A DNA stretch of 64,000 nt from Aeromonas sanarellii (GTDB lineage Bacteria; Pseudomonadota; Gammaproteobacteria; Enterobacterales; Aeromonadaceae), in assembly GCF_000820085.1 (NCBI RefSeq), contig NZ_CDBN01000091.1, positions 90,224 through 154,223 on the forward strand, in the 5' to 3' direction. This document shows, one piece after another, positions 57,853 through 64,000 of the stretch (the stretch's first letter is position 1; each line of letters starts with the position of its first letter). Below the pieces are notes generated by a model. The model had not been told where the DNA came from. It saw nothing but the letters and a program-made list of their open reading frames with translations, and ran no database searches. Made by a program: the position numbers and the translations under genes.

Positions 57853-58773
57853 TCAGAGCCTCCTGAGCAGGGCGGCCATCTGCTCGACGAGCTGGCGGGC
57901 GGCCGGACTGACGGCGGCCAGTTGAAAGTAGCCGTGGATGACCCCGAGCTGCCGCTGGCAGGTGGCGACGACGCCGGCTTGCAGCAGTTTGCGATAGAGG
58001 GCTTCTCCTTCGTCGCGCAGCGGATCAAATTCCGCGGTCACGATATGGGTCGGCGGCAATCCTGGCAGGGCCGGGTGGTGCAGCGGGCTCGCCTCCGGAT
58101 GATGGGCGGGCAGGGTGCCCAGATAGGCCTGAAAACCGCTGAGCAGCATGTCGCGGGTGATGAGGTTGTCGTCGCCGAGCAGGCGATAGCTGTCGCTTCC
58201 CCCCAACGCATCGAGCATGGGGTAGAGGAGGATCTGGGCGGCGGGAAGGGGCGCTCCCGTCTCCTTGAGCCGCAACATGGTGATCAGGGCGAGGTGACCG
58301 CCTGCGCTGTCGCCTGCGAGCGCGATGCGCTTGGGATCGCCGCGCCACTGCGGCAGCTCGGCCATGATGGCGAGGGTCGCGGCCAGCGCATCGTCATGGG
58401 CCGCCGGATAGGTGTGTTCGGGAGCGAGGCGGGTATGCACGGCAAAGACCAGGGCGCCGGCACGGTTGCACAGCATCCGCATCTGGCGGTCGTGGGTCTC
58501 GAAATCCCCGCTGACGAAGCAGCCGCCATGAAAGTAGATGAGTACCGGAGAGGGGGAGTCTGCGGGATCGACGGGCTGATAGAGGCGGATGGCGTAATGT
58601 TCTTCTTGCCACTCCTCGATGCTGCCGACCTCCTCCCGCTCGCCGCCCAATGCGGCAGAGGCAAGGTAGCCTTCACGGCGCGCCTGCCAGCTCAGCTCGC
58701 TCGCCCTGGGTCTGCCTGCGGCGATGAAGTCCGCCACCATGGCCGCGATGGCCGGTTCGAGTTGTTCTTCCAT
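57853..58773 (-). CDS. Alpha/beta hydrolase, hormone-sensitive-lipase-like esterase
   Basis: This 306-residue serine esterase has oxyanion motif FHGGCF (81-86), nucleophile Ser156 in GDSAGG, Asp250 in AEFDPLRDE and His280 in GVIHGY, the HSL (family IV) order. There is no signal peptide, so it is cytosolic. Substrate unknown; short acyl esters are usual for this family. Confidence 0.88.
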   Translation of the reverse strand: MEEQLEPAIAAMVADFIAAGRPRASELSWQARREGYLASAALGGEREEVGSIEEWQEEHYAIRLYQPVDPADSPSPVLIYFHGGCFVSGDFETHDRQMRMLCNRAGALVFAVHTRLAPEHTYPAAHDDALAATLAIMAELPQWRGDPKRIALAGDSAGGHLALITMLRLKETGAPLPAAQILLYPMLDALGGSDSYRLLGDDNLITRDMLLSGFQAYLGTLPAHHPEASPLHHPALPGLPPTHIVTAEFDPLRDEGEALYRKLLQAGVVATCQRQLGVIHGYFQLAAVSPAARQLVEQMAALLRRL

Positions 58774-58860
58774 AACGCACCAATAACTGTATATAAAAAC
58801 AGGTATTGTGCGCTTTTGGCCCGGGAGCGCAACCGGAGTTAAATGAGACAGCTCACAAAA

Positions 58861-59187
58861 TCAGGCTTCAACCAGCTGGAATTCAATCACATAGAGCTGT
58901 GGCAGATCGGGGTAGATGGCGCGGATGACCTCCTTGAGCTCGGGGAGCGTCATGTTCTCCTGGCGGGCGTGCTCGTCATCGAGTTCATCGAAGGCGACTG
59001 CCTTGACGGAGATCACTTCGATGGTGCCAAAGGGCTGATGCTCCGGGTTGGTGAACAGGGCCAGCCGCTGGCCGGGCTGCCAGTCGGCCTCGCTCTCGTC
59101 GCGGATGGTGATGGTCTTGCGCCCGGCCTGGATGTCGGCGACGAAGCGGCTGAAGAAGGTGAACTCGGGGTGGGTTGCAACAGACAT
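58861..59187 (-). CDS. yqfB: ASCH-domain N4-acetylcytidine amidohydrolase YqfB
   Basis: This 108-residue ASCH-fold protein closely resembles E. coli YqfB (FFSRFVADIQAGRKTITIRDESEADW and QENMTLPELKEVI). YqfB hydrolyses N4-acetylcytidine. The catalytic Lys/Thr/Glu segment (GRKTITIRDE) is intact. Adjacent to a Crp-family regulator and near nucleoside genes, so nucleoside recycling is a plausible theme of this segment. Confidence 0.85.
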   Translation of the reverse strand: MSVATHPEFTFFSRFVADIQAGRKTITIRDESEADWQPGQRLALFTNPEHQPFGTIEVISVKAVAFDELDDEHARQENMTLPELKEVIRAIYPDLPQLYVIEFQLVEA

Positions 59188-59211
59188 GGGGGCTCCGATG
59201 GTGAGTGAAGG

Positions 59212-59883
59212 TCAAAGATCGAGATAGGTGCGCAGCCTGGCCAGATCGGCGATGGCGGGTCCCTCGGCCCCTTCGCAGACAATCCCCTGTTCGATCAGCT
59301 CCTTGAGGGCGCGCCGATAGACCCGCTCCGTGGTGCCAAAGCGAGCCGCCTCGTGGGCCCGCTTGCGCGAGCCCAGCATGGGGGTGCGCTGGCGCTCGCG
59401 CCACAGCTCGAAGGCGATGTTGTAGGCGATGGGGTGCAGCAGCCGGCTGGTGGTGATGTCCAGGGTATCCAGGTAGTCGCTGGCGAGCGCCGCGGCGAAG
59501 AAGAGGGTCAGCTCGGGCTCGGCCAGCAGCCGTTTGGCCAGCTTGTCGGCGCAGATGACGGCGGCGTCCAGCTCGGTCTCGGCCACCACGCTCCACTGCA
59601 CCGGGGTGGCGCTGAAGAACTCCATCTCACCGAAGATCTGCTGGTGGCACTCGATCTCGCCGAGCTGAAACTGCCGCCCCGAGTGCACCGCACTGTTGAG
59701 GGAGATGCGGCCCTGGGCCACCAGATAGAGCTGCTCGCACCGCTCCCCCTGCCGCATGATGGGTTCGCCCGGCAGGTAGCGGCGCGAATAGAGGGTGCAG
59801 GCCGCCAGCGCCGCGGCAAAGCGCGGTTCGAGTGCGGCAAGCTCGGCGTGAAAGCGACCGAGGGGGTAGGGTTGTTGCTGCAT
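59212..59883 (-). CDS. Crp/Fnr-family regulator, YeiL-like
   Basis: This 223-residue protein has a cyclic-nucleotide-type beta-barrel (about 25-130; GEPIMRQGERCEQLYLVAQGRISL) and a C-terminal helix-turn-helix (about 165-215; RFGTTERVYRRALKELIEQGIV). The start MQQQPYPLGRFHAEL was chosen because upstream residues are Pro/Ser-rich and unconserved. It faces the nucleoside phosphorylase gene and may control it. Effector unknown. Confidence 0.82.
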   Translation of the reverse strand: MQQQPYPLGRFHAELAALEPRFAAALAACTLYSRRYLPGEPIMRQGERCEQLYLVAQGRISLNSAVHSGRQFQLGEIECHQQIFGEMEFFSATPVQWSVVAETELDAAVICADKLAKRLLAEPELTLFFAAALASDYLDTLDITTSRLLHPIAYNIAFELWRERQRTPMLGSRKRAHEAARFGTTERVYRRALKELIEQGIVCEGAEGPAIADLARLRTYLDL

Positions 59884-60002
59884 GGGGAAGGCCCGGCTTG
59901 ACGAGGGCCATGAGGCTAACAAGGGCGGGGGCGGGATGCCAGCATCGGCGCCTCCGAATGTGCCGGGCTTAACGTTTTGCCGGGGCCGCAACGGGCCCCA
60001 GC

Positions 60003-60728
60003 TTATTGCGTCAGGGCGTGGAGGGCGGCGGCGATGGCCAGCCGCTCGCCGGTCATCATGGCGGCTTCGCTGGCGGCGTAGTCGCTCACTCCCGCTTGCA
60101 CGTCCTGCTCGAAGGCCACCACGTTGCAGAGCACGGCGGCTACCCGCACCTTGCGCAGGCGCCCCACGGCGAGCAGGGAGGCGGTCTCCATGTCTGCCCC
60201 GAGTACCCCGCGCTGGTGCCAGTAGCGACAGACGTCCTGCTCGTCATCCCGGTAGAAGCTGTCGTGGGAGCGCACCAGCCCGTGCCAGTGAGGCTGGTCG
60301 CTGGCGCCGAGATGGGCGAGCAGGGCGGCCTGCAGGCGGATGTCGGCGCAGGCGGGGTACTCGGGGGGCAGGTAGGCTTGCGAGGCGCCTTCGCTGCGCA
60401 CCGCCCCCTCCACCACGATAAGATCCCCGAGCCCGATATGGCCTTGCAGGGCGCCGGCGGAGCCGACTCGGATGAGCGAGCGGGCGCCCGCCTGCACCAG
60501 CTCCTCCAGCGCGATGACGGCGGAGGCGCCGCCGATGCCGGTGCTGCACACAGTGACGGGCAGCCCTCGGTAGCGGCCGCTGATCAGGCGAAACTCCCGG
60601 TGCTGGCCGAGACTCTCGCACTCCTCTAGCTGGCTGGCGATGCGCTCGACCCGGGCCGGGTCGCCACACAGTACCACCCGCGCGGCTATCTGATCCGGGT
60701 GGCATTGCAGATGGGGCAGCAGGCTCAT
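60003..60728 (-). CDS. Uridine/purine nucleoside phosphorylase-like protein
   Basis: This 241-residue enzyme of the PNP/UDP family has GDPARVER at the phosphate site, STGIGGASAVIALEELV, and GADMETASL (MET motif for ribose). It should cleave a nucleoside by phosphate to base and ribose-1-P. It overlaps pnuC by 4 bp (ATGA), so the two form one operon. Together they suggest uptake and phosphorolysis of a nucleoside, for example nicotinamide riboside, but the base specificity is not readable from the sequence. Confidence 0.88.
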   Translation of the reverse strand: MSLLPHLQCHPDQIAARVVLCGDPARVERIASQLEECESLGQHREFRLISGRYRGLPVTVCSTGIGGASAVIALEELVQAGARSLIRVGSAGALQGHIGLGDLIVVEGAVRSEGASQAYLPPEYPACADIRLQAALLAHLGASDQPHWHGLVRSHDSFYRDDEQDVCRYWHQRGVLGADMETASLLAVGRLRKVRVAAVLCNVVAFEQDVQAGVSDYAASEAAMMTGERLAIAAALHALTQ

Positions 60729-61447
60729 GCGATCGCTTCCTGTTGCGGACGCTTGGCGCTGACCATCCACAGGCGAGTACCGTTGGTGGCGATGAACAGC
60801 AGGATCAGGTACTCAAGGGACATGGCATAGACCCCCTGGGCGGCATAGACACCGATGCTGATGATGTTGATGACCACCCATAGGATCCAGTTCTCCACGT
60901 ACTTGCGGGTCATCAGGATCTGGGCCACCACGGAGAGCACCGTCATGCTGGCATCCCAGAAGGGGAAGGCATCGGGGGAGGGCTCAGGGGTGGCGAGATT
61001 GGCGCCAAACAGGTTGAGCAGGGCGACCGAGGTGCGCGCCAGGGCGGCGAATACCGGGTCGATATAGAGGGTCAGCAGGGCGATGGCCAGCACGCTCGCG
61101 GCGGCGGTGGCGATGAGTTTGGACTTGCTGAGCCAGCGGATCTGCAGGGTGTCACCCTGGGCGTTGGCCGGGCGGGTCCAGGCGTACCAGCCATAGAGGT
61201 TGGCGCAGAAGAAGAACAGCTGCAGCAGCAACAGGCCGTAGAGCTGGATCTGGAAGAAGATGATGGCGAACAGGCTGACGTTGATGAGCCCGAACAGGTA
61301 GTTGATGGTCTTCTCCTGGCTGGCGCACCAGATGCAGGCCAGCCCGAACAGAGTGCCGATGGCCTCGATCCACGACATGGCGTAACCACCGCCCAGGGGG
61401 ATGGTCACCAGGGTGTGATGGATGCTGAACCACTCGAATATGCTCAT
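60725..61447 (-). CDS. pnuC: PnuC-family nicotinamide riboside (or other nucleoside) transporter
   Basis: This 240-residue membrane protein has seven TM segments, with ACIWCASQEKTINYLFGLINVSLFAIIFF and NLYGWYAW typical of PnuC. PnuC moves nicotinamide riboside by facilitated diffusion; relatives carry thiamine or other nucleosides. It is followed by a phosphorylase, overlapping by 4 bp. An inverted repeat in the upstream gap (61521-61561) may be an operator. Confidence 0.88.
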   Translation of the reverse strand: MSIFEWFSIHHTLVTIPLGGGYAMSWIEAIGTLFGLACIWCASQEKTINYLFGLINVSLFAIIFFQIQLYGLLLLQLFFFCANLYGWYAWTRPANAQGDTLQIRWLSKSKLIATAAASVLAIALLTLYIDPVFAALARTSVALLNLFGANLATPEPSPDAFPFWDASMTVLSVVAQILMTRKYVENWILWVVINIISIGVYAAQGVYAMSLEYLILLFIATNGTRLWMVSAKRPQQEAIA

Positions 61448-61520
61448 TTTCGTTTCCTTTGAAAATTGGGGGCGTGAACCGGGCCTATTCTAGGGGCGGC
61501 GCGGAGGCGCTGGCAGGACT

Positions 61521-61561
61521 TTTGTCCGTGCAGGGCCGAGCCACCTCAAAGAATGGACAAA
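61521..61561. promoter_or_regulatory. Wide inverted repeat upstream of pnuC
   Basis: TTTGTCC (61521-61527) and GGACAAA (61555-61561) are perfect complementary arms separated by 27 bp. They lie 74 bp upstream of the pnuC start, in the gap shared with the divergent SLC13 gene. Possible operator for the neighbouring Crp-family regulator or for a NAD-related repressor; unverified. Confidence 0.4.
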
Positions 61562-61714
61562 CGGCGGGGGCAACTTTAGGCCCCCGATGGCACCCTGATA
61601 TGCGATGATGCCCTGCCCCACTTTTTTTGATATGTCACAACATGGGGATGAGCAGGCTGTGGTCTGATGGGATCCCCCTTGGTGCGGTCGGGGAGTGGAA
61701 CGAAAGGAGCGAGT

Positions 61715-63547
61715 GTGAATTCCGAGTTGATCTGGGTACTCTGCATGCTGGTGGGGGCCATCCTCCTGTTTATTACCAACAAGGTGCGCATGGACGTGGT
61801 CGCCTTGTTGATCATCATACTGTTCGTGCTGAGCGGCACCCTGACCCTGCCACAGGCGCTGGCGGGCTTCAGCGACCCCAACGTCATCCTGATCGCCGCC
61901 CTGTTCGTGGTGGGGGAGGGGCTGGTGCGCACCGGCATCGCCTATCAGGTGGGGGATGCCCTGGTGAAGGTGGCCGGCAGCAGCGAGACCCGCATGCTGG
62001 TGCTGCTGATGGTGGCGGTGGCGACCCTGGGGGCCGTGATGAGCTCAACCGGGGTGGTGGCCATCTTCATCCCCGTGGTGCTGAGCGTGGCGAACCGCAT
62101 GGGGATCCCGCCCGGCAGGCTGATGATGCCGCTCGGCTTTGCCGGCCTTATCAGCGGCATGATGACGCTGGTGGCGACGCCCCCCAACATGGTGGTGAAC
62201 AGCGAGCTGATGCGCCACGACATTCAGGGGTTCGGCTTCTTCGGCTTCACCCCCATGGGGGTCATCATCCTGGGGATGGGGATCCTCTACATGCTGCTGA
62301 TGCGCACCTCCCTGGTGCGCGAGGAGGAGGAGGGCAAGGGCAAGCAGAGCGGGCGCAGCACCATGCGCGATCTCATCCGCGACTATAGGCTGGCCGGGCG
62401 GGCGCGCCGACTGGCACTTCGGCCCGATTCCCCCCTGATCGGTCAGACCCTGGACGAGCTGCAGCTGCGGGCCCGCTACGGGGCCAACGTCATCGGGGTG
62501 GAGCGCTGGCGCAAGTTCAGGCGGGTGATGGTGACCGTCTCCGGGGTGACCGAGTTCCAGGCCAAGGACGTGCTGCTCATCGACATGTCGGATCCCGAGG
62601 TGGACGTGCGGGAGTTCTGCAGCGAGGCGCGGCTCGAGCCCATGATATTGCGCGGGGAATACTTCTCCGATCAGGCGCGGGAGGTAGGCATGGCCGAGGT
62701 CTCCCTCATCCCCGGCTCCCGACTGCTCGGCAAGAGCATTCGCGAGGTGGCGTTCCGTTCCCGCTATGGCCTGAGCGTGGTGGGGATCCGCCGCGCCGGC
62801 GAGGCGCTGACCGGCAAGCTGGTGGACGATGCCCTGCAGATGGGGGACACCCTGCTGGTGGTGGGGAACTGGAGCCTCATTCGCCAGTTGCAGACCCATC
62901 ATCGCGATTTCCTGCTGCTCGGCCTGCCCGCCGAGGTGGACGAGATGGCGCCGGCCCGCAGCCAGGCCATCCACGCCCTGGTGGCGCTCGGGGTCATGAT
63001 AGTGCTGATGGTGACGGATCCCGTGCCCAACGTGATCGCGGCGCTCATCGCCTGCCTGCTGATGGGCAAGTTCCGTTGCATCGATCTGGAGAGCGCCTAC
63101 AAGTCCATTCACTGGCCGACCCTGATCCTCATCGTGGGCATGCTGCCCTTTGCCCTGGCGCTGCAGCAGACCGGCGGGGTGGATCTGATCGTCGGGGGAC
63201 TGATCTCGGTGGTGGGAGAGATGGGACCTCGCGTGATGCTGGCCAGCCTGTTCGCCCTGTGCGCCGTCATCGGGCTCTTCATCTCCAACACGGCGACGGC
63301 GGTGCTGATGGCGCCCATTGCGCTCGGCACGGCCCAGCAGATGGGGGTCTCCCCCTATCCCTTTGCCATGACCATCGCCATCGCGGCCTCGGCGGCCTTC
63401 ATGACGCCGGTCTCCTCGCCGGTCAACACCCTGGTGCTCGGCCCAGGCAACTACAGGTTCGTGGATTTCGTGCGTATCGGCGTGCCCTTCACCCTGCTGG
63501 TGATGGTGGTGAGCGTCATCGCCATCCCCTGGTTCTTCCCGTTCTGA
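61715..63547 (+). CDS. SLC13-family permease with two TrkA-C domains
   Basis: This 611-residue anion/Na+-coupled-type permease has TM blocks at about 5-210 and 430-611. Two cytosolic RCK_C/TrkA_C modules sit between (about 225-290 and 320-390; e.g. [19 protein letters not shown]). The start is the GTG at 61715, with SD AAAGGAGC; an upstream ATG at 61667 lacks an SD. Likely a dicarboxylate, sulfate or related anion transporter with ligand gating; substrate unknown. Confidence 0.88.
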   Translation: MNSELIWVLCMLVGAILLFITNKVRMDVVALLIIILFVLSGTLTLPQALAGFSDPNVILIAALFVVGEGLVRTGIAYQVGDALVKVAGSSETRMLVLLMVAVATLGAVMSSTGVVAIFIPVVLSVANRMGIPPGRLMMPLGFAGLISGMMTLVATPPNMVVNSELMRHDIQGFGFFGFTPMGVIILGMGILYMLLMRTSLVREEEEGKGKQSGRSTMRDLIRDYRLAGRARRLALRPDSPLIGQTLDELQLRARYGANVIGVERWRKFRRVMVTVSGVTEFQAKDVLLIDMSDPEVDVREFCSEARLEPMILRGEYFSDQAREVGMAEVSLIPGSRLLGKSIREVAFRSRYGLSVVGIRRAGEALTGKLVDDALQMGDTLLVVGNWSLIRQLQTHHRDFLLLGLPAEVDEMAPARSQAIHALVALGVMIVLMVTDPVPNVIAALIACLLMGKFRCIDLESAYKSIHWPTLILIVGMLPFALALQQTGGVDLIVGGLISVVGEMGPRVMLASLFALCAVIGLFISNTATAVLMAPIALGTAQQMGVSPYPFAMTIAIAASAAFMTPVSSPVNTLVLGPGNYRFVDFVRIGVPFTLLVMVVSVIAIPWFFPF

Positions 63548-63560
63548 CGGCATTGATGAG

Positions 63561-63586
63561 AAAGGCGGCCTGCGGGCCGCCTTTTT
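63561..63586 (+). terminator. Terminator after the SLC13 permease gene
   Basis: AAAGGCGGCC-TGCG-GGCCGCCTTTTT with a short T run after the stem. Confidence 0.85.
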
Positions 63587-63738
63587 GTTGCCTGCGGGGC
63601 CCCGACATGAAAGGCCGACATCAAGAGGGTGCAGAGGGTGAGTACCCTGTGCCGGGGAGAGCACGAGGTGCAGCCGCTAATGGCTGGGAGGCGGTTGCAG
63701 GCGCGGGACTGCGGGAGACGGGCGGCAAACGCCGGATA

Positions 63739-63761
63739 CAAAAAAACCAGCCTGGGCTGGT
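63739..63761 (-). terminator. Terminator of the tRNA-Met/tRNA-Leu operon
   Basis: ACCAGCC-CA-GGCTGGT followed on the minus strand by seven T, 20 bp after the tRNA-Leu 3' end. Confidence 0.8.
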
Positions 63762-63780
63762 CTGTTTGGTACGGCTTTGA

Positions 63781-63864
63781 TGGTGCGGAAGGAGAGACTC
63801 GAACTCTCACGCCTAGGGCGCCAGAACCTAAATCTGGTGCGTCTACCAATTTCGCCACTTCCGC
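63781..63864 (-). tRNA. leuW: tRNA-Leu (UAG anticodon)
   Basis: The minus strand reads GCGGAAGTGGCGAAATTGG at the start, has the anticodon loop TTTAGGT (UAG) within CCAGA/TCTGG, a short variable stem, TTCGAGTC, and encoded CCA at 63783-63781. Length 84, close to E. coli leuW. Confidence 0.95.
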
Positions 63865-63872
63865 AAGAGTAA

Positions 63873-63949
63873 TGGTGGCTATGACGGGATTCGAACCTGT
63901 GACCCCCGCATTATGAGTGCGATGCTCTAACCAACTGAGCTACATAGCC
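63873..63949 (-). tRNA. metT: tRNA-Met (elongator, CAU anticodon)
   Basis: The minus strand reads GGCTATGTAGCTCAGTTGG, anticodon loop CTCATAA with CAU, TTCGAATC, and CCA at 63875-63873. The acceptor stem GGCTATG/CATAGCC pairs fully, marking the elongator, not initiator, form. Order Met then Leu matches the start of the E. coli metT operon. Confidence 0.95.
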
Positions 63950-64000
63950 GTCTTGTGCCCGACTCGCGTCGAAGACAAGTAAAAATGGCTGGGGTACTAG

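Overview
The window is a 64 kb piece of a GC-rich gammaproteobacterial chromosome. The best fit is Aeromonas or a close relative. The reasons are the gene order pilMNOPQ-aroK-aroB-damX-dam-rpe-gph-trpS, the pabA-argD-astA-astD order, an OxyR with the two redox cysteines at the E. coli positions, a rhamnosylation-type EF-P/EarP pair, and a metT-leuW-like tRNA pair. No phage, insertion sequence, integrase or CRISPR array is visible. Apart from the fimbrial cluster it reads as chromosomal backbone.

Layout. 1-3.0 kb: efp (cut by the left edge), earP, and guaC with an attenuator-like leader. 3.3-6.0 kb: a DTGA aspartic-protease-like protein and a QseBC-type two-component system. 6.0-10.4 kb: a tightly coupled five-gene operon (thermostable-hemolysin family acyltransferase-like protein, AMP-dependent ligase, haem-oxygenase-like metal oxidase, SDR, TPR protein) that looks like a small-molecule pathway with no assigned product. 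10.6-12.5 kb: methyltransferase and a YcaQ-type DNA glycosylase. 12.6-16.0 kb: fumarate reductase frdABCD behind an FNR-like site. 16.5-25.1 kb: chemoreceptor, glycerophosphodiesterase, large MscS-type channel, MATE exporter, M23 peptidase. 25.3-31 kb: chaperone-usher fimbriae with two chaperones. 31-35.5 kb: membrane protein, LysR regulator diverging from a degenerate metallo-beta-lactamase-fold protein, DsbA-like protein, oxyR. 35.6-50.2 kb: PBP1A, then the type IV pilus inner-membrane/secretin operon running into aroKB-damX-dam-rpe-gph-trpS. 51-56.7 kb: pabA, argD/astC, astA, astD and a DUF1338 metalloenzyme (arginine catabolism). 56.8-61.5 kb: HAD phosphatase, DUF1622 protein, esterase, YqfB, Crp-family regulator, nucleoside phosphorylase and PnuC. 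61.7-63.6 kb: SLC13 permease. 63.8-63.95 kb: tRNA-Leu(UAG) and tRNA-Met.

Most notable observations. (1) Three gene ends (frdD 5' end, mscM 3' end, astD 3' end) each have a diverged partial second copy 107-132 bp away in the adjacent intergenic gap. The differences are mostly synonymous, so the copies look like scars of recombination between diverged alleles. (2) The guaC leader contains a terminator whose 5' arm overlaps one side of a perfect 9-bp alternative stem, the classic layout of an attenuator or riboswitch. (3) The thermostable-hemolysin operon is a plausible undescribed biosynthetic system, and its adenylating enzyme has Arg where the catalytic Lys is expected. (4) An MBL-fold protein has lost most of its metal ligands.
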